A stretch of 19,750 bases of DNA. It comes from Saccoglossus kowalevskii (taxonomy: Eukaryota; Hemichordata; Enteropneusta; Harrimaniidae). The position numbers were made by a program, and so were the translations under genes. A model generated the notes under the pieces. It did no database searches and was not told the origin of the DNA. It saw nothing but the letters and a program-made list of their open reading frames with translations. Shown here in pieces: positions 8,880 through 17,354 of the stretch (positions are counted from its first letter, which is position 1; each line of letters opens with the position of its first letter). The stretch is taken from assembly GCF_000003605.2 (NCBI RefSeq), contig NW_003151788.1, positions 3,193 through 22,942 on the forward strand. The letters are read 5' to 3'.

Positions 8880-9798
8880 CCAACCTGCAGAGACCTTCCT
8901 CCAGCGCTTGGAGGTCTCTCAGGTACTAGTTAATGCAGACATTCTGAGATCTCCAGAACCCTACTCGGCGCACCCAGACATCGCTTGAACGAAGCCCCAG
9001 ACATCAAAGCCAATGAGTTGGCTACTCCACGCACTTTGTGTGCCTTCACCTGGTGATGTTCCAAACGAGCAGATAAAGAAGCTTCCACAACAGTATCAAC
9101 AATCCACCGTGAAATGGTGATATTCAAAGCAGGGTGGCTCTGTTTGCCCCGCCCATAACAGACAAACATGCGCTTCTCACTGCCCCTAGACACCTTGGTG
9201 CGGTAGCAGTACCAGCTCAGAGCTCGGACAGGACATAGAATCTGTTTTGACATCCCTCCTTGCCCACTAAGTTAGTGATGCGTGGGATGACGACCGACTC
9301 AGGGTCACGCCCTTGGATTGGTTGATTGAGCCCATCCAAGTCTTCAAAATAACTGAGTTCATAAAGGAGGCACGTCCGTCACTAAAGGACGTTTTCATAG
9401 TGACATACTTCATGTCCGCCTTATCCATAGGCTCGAAGGGGGTTGTTGTAATGCCGCTAGAACCAACGACAAGTCCCAGTCTGGAGGATTCGCTAGCCCC
9501 TTGGCGCGTGGCTTCTTTGAGCAGAAAGACTAAACAGATGTATCATGATGGAACTCAAAGCCAGTTTCAATTCAGCAGATTCTGATAAAACTGGAAATAA
9601 AACTGACCAATATCCAAGAATTGTCGATATAGATTTCCCTTGTATTAAAAAATATAGGAAAAAATCGGCTACCTCACCAATAGAGGGACTGAGATGATCA
9701 ATCTCCCTTCCATCACACCAATCAATGTACAGTCTCCATCTAGATTTGTACAAACGTCTGGTGCTGTCCGACTGTGTCGAAACGAGGAACTTGGACAA
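8880..9798 (-). pseudogene. DIRS tyrosine recombinase, broken
   Basis: The frame 9798-9493 encodes the N-terminal core-binding domain (STRRLYKSRWRLYIDWC, then LSPSIGEVADFFLYF, then GKSISTILGY). The frame 9253-8930 encodes CPVRALSWY, TISRWIVDTV and the H-x-x-R box as AHKVRGVA (HKVR codons at 9040-9029). A shift just after GASFKR moves the end into another frame, where FWRSQNV and then YLRDL are visible. The Tyr codon at 8925-8923 is the likely nucleophile, directly preceded by a stop codon. The first catalytic Arg (expected in an RRxSEL-like box near 9350-9390) is not found; only ELSYFEDLDG remains, in a shifted frame. This enzyme would have inserted a circular DNA copy of the element. It is certainly non-functional. 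Confidence 0.85.
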
Positions 9799-9989
9799 CT
9801 CTGCAGAAAAGACTAGCGCTTGCCCGAGTTGTAGACAGCCTCCACGTGTGAAGATGGAATAGTGTGGGGCTCATCGGTAGAGTGTCGTCCGGCTGGGAGA
9901 ATAAATCCGGCAACTCTACGGGTGACTCAACTAGAAGATCATACTAGAAGATCCCTTAACAGTGGGAACCAGACCTTCACTGGCCAATT

Positions 9990-10965
9990 AGGCGTCACTA
10001 AAGTCAGAAGGCAGGTGGGCTTGAGTCGTAACTTCTCCAACACTTGGTGCACCAGTTGGAAGGGTGGAAAAGAGCTTGGCATTCTTGTGAATCGGCAAAC
10101 AGATCTATCCGGGATCCATTGGGGATCTGCAACTCAGTGTTCTGGAACCGAATACTTCTCGAGAGGGCGTCCGCAGCGCTGTTGCGTATCCAAGGAAGGT
10201 GGTGAGCCGATAGCTCCACTAGGTATCCAGGCACCAAAGGAAAATCTCCTCCGCTAGCTTCGGCAATGTGGAGGAACGCCCCTCCCTATCATTGTTGATG
10301 TAGACGCTACTGAGGTGTTGTCTGTGCGAAGCAGGACTCTGTGGTGGTGTGCAACTTCCTGAAAAATTTCACAGACAGTAGGACAGTCTGCAACTCCAAA
10401 ATTGATGTGGCGGTCCGACTATGCGGATGGCCACGTCCACTGGACATGAGGGTCCATCAGATGACTGCCCCATCCCTGGAGCGACGCATCTGTAATGAGA
10501 GTCAGCGAGGGAGTCGTCGGATCTAGGGGTATTCCCATTTCCAAGTTCTGGGGGGACCGCCATCACTTGGTCCGACAATTGAACCCTGAACATTAGGTTC
10601 CACCTGTGGACCCTGTAGTCCAGTAAGCCCCTCTGAATCGGACGAGGCCGGACACTGCTAACGAAACCAGATGACGAACTGAAGTCGTTGCCAACAGGCC
10701 GCATCAGTTTGCGCATCAACACCGATCCTGTTGACCGGAGTTGGCTGGCGAGCTCTGCAAGAGAGTCGCATCGCTCCTTATTAACAAGCCCAACTCATGG
10801 AGGAGCATAGCGTCAATCATACATGCTCCACTAACACCTCCCTGTCTCGGTTGTGTATTAACCAGTTGTCGAAATATGGGTTCAGATAGACCGAAGACCG
10901 ATGTAGCAGCTGGGTCACCTGTCTTAGCACTCTGTGAAGACGTACAGTACTCATTTCCCCAACCT
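9990..10965 (-). pseudogene. DIRS reverse transcriptase end and RNase H, broken
   Basis: At 10960-10820 the frame gives VLRQVTQLLHRSSVYLNPYFDNWLI, split here as QVTQLLHR and YFDNWLI. This is the palm region, with YFDN (10876-10865) where active enzymes have YxDD. Downstream come RPIQRGLLDY and LSDQVMAVPPELG (about 10650-10540), then LITDASLQGWG with the first RNase H Asp at 10490-10488. RTDNTSV follows, with a second Asp at 10322-10320. Then come VYINN in a shifted frame, and HHLPWIRNSAADALSR with the last Asp at 10171-10169. At least three frame changes and a stop (near 10423) occur. The AxALSR and DLFA ends are typical of DIRS and related RT-RNase H proteins. The N-terminal half of the RT is missing. 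Confidence 0.82.
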
Positions 10966-10973
10966 CCTGTTCG

Positions 10974-11065
10974 CTTCCGGATTTCGATCGCTTTTTTTTT
11001 TCGCTCGCTTTGTTCAATTCGACCAAACTATTTCCGCTTTTTTTTCGATCGCGCAAATCCGGAAG
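10974..11065. repeat. Inverted repeat next to the DIRS truncation point
   Basis: cttccggatttcgatcg (10974-10990) is mirrored by cgatcgcgcaaatccggaag (11046-11065). The 17 bp arms match perfectly apart from a 3 nt insertion (cgc). The loop is about 55 nt and carries two T-runs. It begins within about 10 bp of where the RT-like sequence stops, so it may mark the right junction of the truncated DIRS copy or a separate small palindromic element. Confidence 0.8.
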
Positions 11066-11367
11066 TATCCGCTCGCTCGCTTACCTGACAGCATAACCGC
11101 CTGCATTTACAGTTCATTACCTATTGTTTCATGTACATGTATTATTTTTGTTTCTATGATGTTAAAAGAAGAATGAATACAATCAGAAATTTATAGAACG
11201 ACCGTTGAAAAAATACGGTGGATCACACTGCCATATAAAATTTGTAATAATACATACACATAGTAATAATGTCCACCATTAACAACATCGAACCAAACAT
11301 GTGAAAACAAATACGGCACTGACACAGACACAGACACAACTAATATGAAACAAGCCATGCATGACAC
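11066..11367. other. Intron sequence, nothing recognised
   Basis: This AT-rich stretch has a short cacagacacagacac run (11323-11338). The open frames here are short and show no protein-like pattern. From about 11340 the leader 'aaacaagccatgcatgaca' of family A begins. Confidence 0.4.
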
Positions 11368-11433
11368 AGTCCTCGTTAGTTATCAAATTTAAGATGTATA
11401 GTTTTGTTTATAGTAATATAGCTGGAATACAAG
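11350..11433 (+). mobile_element. Family A element, 5' terminal scrap (A-5)
   Basis: The leader acaagccatgcatg is followed by agtcctcgttagttatc at 11368 and the tatagttttgtttatag / aatatagctggaatacaa block, all matching A-2 and A-4. Similarity stops after about 11433 and no monomer follows. About 320 bp of unrelated intron separates it from the complete copy A-4. Confidence 0.65.
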
Positions 11434-11754
11434 TCATGAATGACACTGCCTTCACTAGTCATTCTAAAGTTGCATGGACATAAATTGGCAAACGTGATTT
11501 CTATGGCATTTTCAAGTTTATAGCACTCTCCATCCAGGTCAGCATTATTCTCAGCAAGGAAACCCTATAGCACCAAACCAGTACAACAGGTAAAATGACA
11601 AGGAAATATACAAATCAGATCTGCAAATGTGTAGAGTCAGTGTTGTGTCTGTTTGGATAAACAAGTTTGTGGTCCTGGATTAGTTTGAATACATGTATCT
11701 CTAATAAGGACAAGATTACTTCTCATACGACAATGATACAAACATGCATGGCAT

Positions 11755-12691
11755 AGTCCCCGTTAGTTATCAAATTTAAGCTATATAGTTTTATTTATTG
11801 TAATATAGCTGGAATATAACTATGTCAGGAATATTATTTTTTAACATTAAAATGATTGACATTTGTATCTGATCGTCAAACAAGTTCTTGTTCATATTGA
11901 GAGATATTGCTCTGGAACAGCATTCAAAATCAGCCATTTTGAATACATGTATATATATATAACATGATGTATAACGAATATATGAAATTTGAATATATAA
12001 TCAGTCAAAGCATTTAAGAGATATGGCTCTAGAAGCCCAATCACTATAACAAAATGGCCGCCAGTCAGCCATTTTGAATCCAATCTGAAAAATAAAATGA
12101 TGTGCATCAGGAACCTGTAATGTCTAATGTATGTACCAAGTTTGAATGAAATCCATCCATAAATGCCAGAAATACTTGATATATGATGATTTTTAGCACA
12201 ATAATGACCACCAGTCGGTCATTTTGAATCTTATCTGAAAAACAAAATTATTTGCATCAAGGTCCCATAATGTCTAATGTATATACTAAGTTTGAACAAA
12301 ATCTATCTTAAAACAGCAGAGAAATGCTTGATTTTGATGATTTTTAGCACAAAAATGGCTGCCATTCGGCCATCTTGAATCAGATCATAAAACAAAATGA
12401 TGTGCATCAAGGTCCTATAATGTCTAATGTATATACCAAGTTTGAACAAAATCATCTGTAAACAGCCGAGAAATGCTTGATTTTGATGATTTTTAGCACA
12501 AAAATGGCCGCCATTCAGCCATCTTGAAGCAGATCGTGAAACAAATTGATGTGCATATGTATAATATCATGTATGATGTATGTGTGAAGTTTGATTTCAT
12601 TTCTAAGATACAGGTCTGGACGCACACACGCACGGACACACGAAGGTCAAAACATAAGTCCCCGTTTTCAGATTGCGTCCGAACAGGGACT
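11755..12691 (+). mobile_element. Family A element, complete copy A-4 (937 bp)
   Basis: This copy has both ends. The 5' end is agtccccgttagttatc at 11755, preceded by an 'acaaacatgcatgg' leader. The 3' end is a hairpin at 12657-12691, arms agtccccgtt and aacagggact, so the 5' end and the final arm form a terminal or subterminal inverted repeat. Between them are about four monomers of roughly 150 bp with palindromes near 12052, 12208, 12352 and 12504, then the gcatatgtataatatcatgta block and a cgcacacacgcacgga stretch. No protein is encoded. It serves as the reference for the truncated copies. The closest known designs are HINEs (non-autonomous relatives of Helentrons) and the bivalve pearl elements with 150-160 bp core repeats; the link is inference. 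Confidence 0.75.
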
Positions 12692-13792
12692 AATAAAACC
12701 ATCTATTTTTGGTGGAGAACGAAAAATGTCTACTGTAGAGTACGGTATTCGTCGAGTAACCATGTGTAGGGTGATGGTTGCCATGCACGCATGGTTTGGG
12801 TTTAACACGAGTCAAGTAGCTATGTATGCAGGAATAGTAAGACTGTGAAAAAAACGACTGATCGATTGTTATAGAATGACCGTACTGTACAATTTGTCAA
12901 ACAAATACAATACTTGCAAATGTAATGTCAGCGAGCACCCATCTTACTTGTTCGAAGTTGTTGAAGCCGACATTCAAGGAGATCATGTTTTTTAACTAGG
13001 CGACTGGCAAGCAGACTAACACGTTACATAAACTTGTTGAAGTTATGGTTTTTATTTTTGCGCCCAATGTCTCTTTATAAAATAAAGGATTCAAATTCTG
13101 CAGGGTATTCCGTTTTGCAAACTCTGGGCGAAATACCTCCATGAGCTGTACGTAGTTCACTAACAGCCAAAACAAAGTCAGCTTGGACATTAACATGACA
13201 AAACAATCGCTGCTACTGATAGATTTCAGGAAATAAAAGAACAAAATAAACGCAATCAAAGGGGCCGACTACACACGTTGGAAATAAAAAGAATGCGTTG
13301 CTAAGAGGAATTATAGCACCTGCATCTCAACGACGTCTCCAGTCATGAGCAAGGTTTGCCGCGTCTTGGAAAAATTTAAAGTTAAAAAGGAATCAGTGTC
13401 GGGGAACCATTGACAATGTTTGCATTAAAAATCCCACGCGAAAGTTTTTTTTTTTTTTTTTTTTTTTTTGCGTATCGTTAGGAATATTCTGTTACAAACA
13501 TTATGGTACCAAATCCCGATTAACTTATAAATCTGAATCGGTAAGGGTCAATTTCCTGCAATCCTTCTTGAGTGGAGATAAATTTGCCTCCGAAAATCTT
13601 TCTAACGATGACCTGGAAAATTTCCATGATTGAGTGCCACAATTTCTGTTTAAATATTTATTCAGTATAATAATAAGAAATGTTCACCCCAACAGAGGTG
13701 GACATACAGTTTTAGCGACCCGAAGAGCTCATTGTCAACAGAGGCGAAGCACTACGATAAAGACTTTCCGTTCCCAATAAATAATAATAAAC
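12692..13792. other. Mostly single-copy intron sequence with a 25 nt T-run
   Basis: No gene is recognised. The minus frame 13259-12996 is open for about 88 codons but lacks recognisable motifs. A run of 25 T (13445-13469) precedes a stretch of about 160 bp that is open in the plus frame to a TGA at 13632-13634 and also largely open on the minus strand (13631-13520). On the minus strand the T-run would be a poly(A) tail, so the neighbouring segment could be a retroposed 3' end. No target duplication is visible, and I cannot name the source. Confidence 0.4.
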
Positions 13793-14126
13793 AAGCAGAC
13801 AGTCGGCTGAGATAGCTCCGCTGTTAGCAATGCACATTTCAATAAAAGAATAGAAGATATCATTAGAAAATGAACAATATGTATAGTATCAAAGCAAAAA
13901 TTACAAAAATAATCATCAAAATTAGATAATTGAAGATATCACCACGGAATTAACAAATCTGAAAGAGGTCCACATGTAGTACCTATATATGTAACATAAA
14001 AACAATCGGACTTGCGGTTTTTAACAAGAAGTAGAAAATATCACTTTTTACCAAAAAATGACAAAAATATTCACCAAAATTAGAGAATTGAAGATAACAT
14101 CATGAAATGAACAAATCTGAGAGAGG
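13793..14126 (+). mobile_element. Family B element, 5' part (B-1)
   Basis: The 5' end is 'cggctgagatagctccgctg' followed by ttagcaatgcac, with agctccgct at 13814-13822, identical to the 5' end of the complete copy B-2 near 16010-16045. Two monomers follow (ccaaaattaga...gaagatatca...gaacaaatctgagagaggtc). The copy breaks off at 14126 into the gtgcaaaa minisatellite. The B-like block at 15640-15995 may be its continuation. Confidence 0.7.
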
Positions 14127-14697
14127 TCGCAAAGTGGTGCGAAACTAGGTGCAAAGTAGTGGAATGGTGGTGCAAAATGCGAAACTAGGTGCAAAACAGT
14201 GGAAAAGTGGTGCAAAACTCGAAACTTAGTGCATAACAGTGGAAAAGTAGTGCAAAACGCGAAACTAGGTGCAAAGTGGTGCAAAAGTGGTGCAAAATGC
14301 AAAACTAGGTGCAAAATAGTGAAAAAGTGATGCAAAACCCGAAACTACCGGTAGGCGCAAAGTAGTGGAAAGGAGGTGCAAAACGTGAAACTAGGTGCAA
14401 AGTGGTGCAAAACTGGTGCAAAACGCGAAACTACCGGTAGGTGTAAAGTAGTGGAAAGGAGGTGCAAAACGTGAAACTAGGTGCAAAACAGTGGAAAAGT
14501 GGTGCAAAACTCGAAACTAGGTGCAAAGTGGTGCAAAAGTGGTGCAAAAGTGGTGCAAAATGCAAAACTAGGTGCAAAGTAGTGGAAAAGTGGTGCAAAA
14601 AGCAAAACTAGGTGCAAAATAGTGAAAAAGTGATGCAAAACCCGAAACTACGTGCAAAACAGTGGAAAAGTGGTGCAAAATGCGAAACTAGGTGCAA
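14127..14697. repeat. Minisatellite of gtgcaaaa type, main array
   Basis: About 570 bp of 'gaaactaggtgcaaagtagt' / 'ggaaaagtggtgcaaaa' units of about 40 bp, with 10-12 bp sub-repeats. Variants carry 'accggtagg' at 14348 and 14434. The minus strand stays open through much of it as a His/Phe/Leu-rich repeat (LHHFFTVLHLVLHFAPLFH-like), which is an artefact of the period. It is inserted into, or expanded from, family B sequence at 14126. Confidence 0.9.
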
Positions 14698-15293
14698 CAC
14701 ACCTAAAATTGATCAACTTAAAGTGCCTTTGAAACGCCTCTACCTCGATGTCAAAAAACAAACAAGTAACTACCAGGAGACATTGCTGCACAACATAGAC
14801 ATGATAGTGAGATTGTGACATGGTTCTGGTGAATGATTCAGGTTCCAATTATTTGTCTTTCATTTTAAATAATTTAAAATAAACTTCTACTAATTTTTTT
14901 TTTTTAAATCTTGGACAAAAAATATTACACTCCCTTATTATTAATACAGTAAAACTTGATTAATTTATGAGAGTTCAAACCGCTATCTTGGATATTAATT
15001 CTGCAACTTGTCATCGTGGCTAACAATGGTATATATATTGAGTTTACTCTCTGATACATATAAATCAACATGAAAATTATATTTTGCATGAGAAATAACA
15101 GAAGAAAAATGTGTCACACTGTTACATGTTGGATTCATGTTGCACAGTACGAACTGTCTGGTTACGATCACTTGGTGATCACAGACACCTCCATGCCGGT
15201 ACATGTACACATGCATCCATTAGATTCCACCAAAATGTTGATTTAAATAAACATAATTATAAAAACCTTGAGTGCTCTACTCTGTCCTTTAAC
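14698..15293. other. Intron sequence, nothing recognised
   Basis: This AT-rich stretch lies between the minisatellite and the donor end of the DCAF6 exon. Short open frames occur on both strands without a recognisable product. A small palindrome, gatcacttggtgatc (15167-15181), and an A/T-rich block (14860-14940) are the only structures I noticed. Confidence 0.4.
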
Positions 15294-15457
15294 CTTTGAT
15301 TTTGATCAGCATCATTAGATTCTTGTAACATAGGTGCTCTGTGAGTCTCATCCACTTGTGGCTGTCGGTTGACAGTTGTAACTGTACTTGGGCCACTCAT
15401 ACCAAGCCTACGAGAGTGTTCTAATGATGGTAATATATGCTGACTGGTACGTCTCAC
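15294..15457 (-). CDS. DCAF6: DCAF6 exon: disordered linker
   Basis: The exon encodes VRRTSQHILPSLEHSRRLG, then MSGPSTVTTVNRQPQ, then a hydrophilic stretch ending NDADQNQ. I recognise no domain; it is called from splicing and frame. The acceptor is ttatttcctgtgccag before 15457. Entry is phase 0, fitting the exit of the large exon at 17355. Exit must leave two extra bases to fit the exon at 8297. Two donors satisfy this, cagtt-type aag|gttaaa after 15294 (preferred) and caag|gttttt after 15267, which would add nine residues (LKDRVEHS and one split codon). Both are weak. Further small exons in the 7 kb intron that follows cannot be excluded. Confidence 0.72.
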
Positions 15458-15639
15458 CTGGCACAGGAAATAATGCTATTATTAAATGAACCACTGTTAA
15501 TTTATATTAACTTAAAATTTATTTTTGCTATTTTTCAGAAAAAATACTTTTTTCTATATTTTACATTCAACTCACTGAAAATAATTGCAAACCAAACATA
15601 CAGTGGAATTTAGCTTATCACTGAAAATCCACTGGAAAT

Positions 15640-15995
15640 AGGTAATATCAAATCAATTGGACTTTTGTTTTTTAACAAGAAGTCGAAAATATCACTTTTT
15701 AACAAAAATGACAAAAATATTCACCAAAATTAGAGAATTAAAGATATCATTACAAAATGAACAAATCTGAAAGAGGTCCACATGTAGTACCTATATATGT
15801 AATATCAAAGCAATTGGACTTGCGGTTTTTAACAAGAAGTCGAAAATATTACTTTTTACCAAAAATTACAAAGTATTCACCAAAATTAGAGAATTGAAGA
15901 TATCATCATGAAATGAACAAATCTGAAAGAGGTCTACCCAAGGCACATATACACCAAGTATCAACACATTCAGGCTTATAGTTTTCAAGAAGAAG
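15640..15995 (+). mobile_element. Family B tandem monomers, both ends missing
   Basis: Two to three monomers of about 156 bp (tcaccaaaattagag at 15721 and 15877) lead to the family B 3' region 'gaggtctacccaaggcacat' and 'cattcaggcttatagttttc'. The sequence is cut after 'gaagtcaaa' near 15995, where the 5' end of copy B-2 begins. The expected hairpin end is missing and does not resume after B-2. It may be the remainder of B-1. Confidence 0.65.
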
Positions 15996-15999
15996 TCAA

Positions 16000-16910
16000 A
16001 CAAGCAGCCTCTCGGCTGAGATAGCTCCGCTGTTAGCAATGCACATTTCAATTAAAGAACAGAAGATATCATTAGAAAATGAACAATACGTATAGTATCA
16101 ATGCAATGGGACTTGCTGTTTTCAACAAGAATTCAAAAATATCATTTTTTCACCATAAATGATTGTGGTTTTTAACAAGAAGAAAATATCACTTTTTACC
16201 AAAAATGACAAAAATATTCACCAAAATTAGATAATTAAAGATATCATTACAAAATGAACAAATCTGAGAGAGGTCCACATGTAGTATCTATATATGTAAT
16301 AATATCAAAGCAATTGGACTTGTCGTTTTTAACAAGAAGTCGAAAATATCACTTTTTACCAAAAATGACAAAAATATTCACCAAAATTAGAGAATTAAAG
16401 ATATCATTACAAAATGAACAAATCTGAAAGAGGTCCACATGTAGTACCTATATATGTAATATCAAAGCAATTGGACTTGCGGTTTTTAACAAGAAGTCAA
16501 AAATATCACTTTTTACCAAAAATGACAAAAATATTCACCAAAATTAGAGAATTGACGATATCATTACAAAATGAACAAATTTGAGAGTGGTCAGCATGTA
16601 GTACCTATATATGTAATATCAAAGCAATTGGACTTGCGGTTTTTAACAATAAGTCGAAAATATCACTTTTTACCAAAAATGACAAAAATATTCACCAAAA
16701 TTAGAGAATTGAAGATATGATCATGAAATGAACAAATCTGAGAGAGGTCTACCCAAGGTACATATACACCAAGTATCAAAGCATTCAGGCTTGTAGTTTT
16801 CAAGAAGAAGTCGAAAAAGTAAAACATTGACACGGACGATGGATGCCGGACGACGACGGACAATCACTCATATGATAAGCTCCGCTTGACAAAATCGACA
16901 GCGGAGCTAA
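16000..16910 (+). mobile_element. Family B element, complete copy B-2 (about 910 bp)
   Basis: The 5' end contains ctcggctgagatagctccgctg, with agctccgct at 16023-16031. The 3' end is a hairpin at 16878-16908 with perfect 9 bp arms agctccgct and agcggagct. The interior is a tandem array with a 157-160 bp period (tcaccaaaattagag at 16218, 16378, 16535 and 16692), then a distinct 3' block (ggtctacccaaggtacatat) and a gacgacggacaatcactcat tail. The design matches family A although the sequences are unrelated. No protein is encoded; the conserved open frame (FFDFFLKTTSLNALILG) is repeat translation and recurs in every copy. Confidence 0.75.
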
Positions 16911-17124
16911 AAAAGGTTGGAACTGAAGTATAAGCTTAATTCATTTGAAATTTGGCAGAGGGTTCTCCAAACCCACCTATTCACATAGTTCATACCCACT
17001 ATAGACTCCGGTCAGTCAAAATGACTATTTTGAACTGTAGGCATTAATCAGCGATTCTGCCAATGACGGGGAGATAAAATCTAGGTCAGGGAAAGCCCTA
17101 TGACCCTAAGATGGGTTGCTATGG
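16911..17124. other. Intron sequence, nothing recognised
   Basis: A short spacer of about 210 bp between family B and the 33 bp minisatellite, with no open frame or repeat of note. Confidence 0.4.
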
Positions 17125-17335
17125 TCAGTCTTCCCCAGGGTGGGACAACAATTGTTACTAAGCTTCCCCAGAGTGGAAGAACAATGGTTACTATGCTTCC
17201 CATGGGTGGGAAAACAATGGTTTCCTTGCTATGGTCAATCTTCCCCAGGGTGGTACAACAATTGTTACTATGCTTCCCCAGGGTTAGAAAACAATGGTTA
17301 CTATGCTTCCACAGGGTGGGATGACTATGGTTTAT
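17125..17335. repeat. Minisatellite, 33 bp unit, 6 copies
   Basis: 'cttccccagggtggga' followed by 'caacaattgttactatg' recurs at 17130, 17163, 17196, 17240, 17273 and 17306. The 44 bp step in the middle suggests duplication of a 110 bp three-unit block. It ends about 20 bp from the donor side of the large DCAF6 exon (17355). The two plus-strand open frames here are repeat translation. Confidence 0.88.
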
Positions 17336-17354
17336 AAGCTATGGTTATATTCAC

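Larger units (their letters stand above)
8630..10965 (-). mobile_element. DIRS-like tyrosine-recombinase retrotransposon, decayed and 5'-truncated
   Basis: Reading leftwards on the minus strand, the element shows the end of a reverse transcriptase, a complete but broken RNase H, then a tyrosine recombinase, then about 250 bp of non-coding tail. RT/RH plus a tyrosine recombinase, instead of an integrase, defines the DIRS order. The coding parts are in several frames with stops, so it is inactive. The start of the RT, any gag-like ORF and any methyltransferase are missing. The right boundary is near 10965, where RT-like sequence stops; the left boundary near 8630 is a guess. I found no inverted terminal repeat pair. 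GC content is clearly higher than in the flanks, which supports a separate origin. It lies in the 7 kb intron of DCAF6, on the same strand. Confidence 0.8.

Noticed and set aside
8701-10526. Plus-strand open frames over the DIRS relic
   Set aside because: The minus strand carries the RT, RNase H and recombinase motifs, so the plus frames are shadows.
12996-13259. Minus-strand frame of 87 codons
   Set aside because: No recognised motif, no fit to the DCAF6 exon phases and no convincing acceptor.
7745-14697. Regular repeats that could suggest a CRISPR-like array
   Set aside because: The units are contiguous or near-contiguous with no unique spacers, and the genome is animal.
17100-17337. Two overlapping plus-strand repeat proteins
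   Set aside because: They are translations of the 33 bp minisatellite in two frames.
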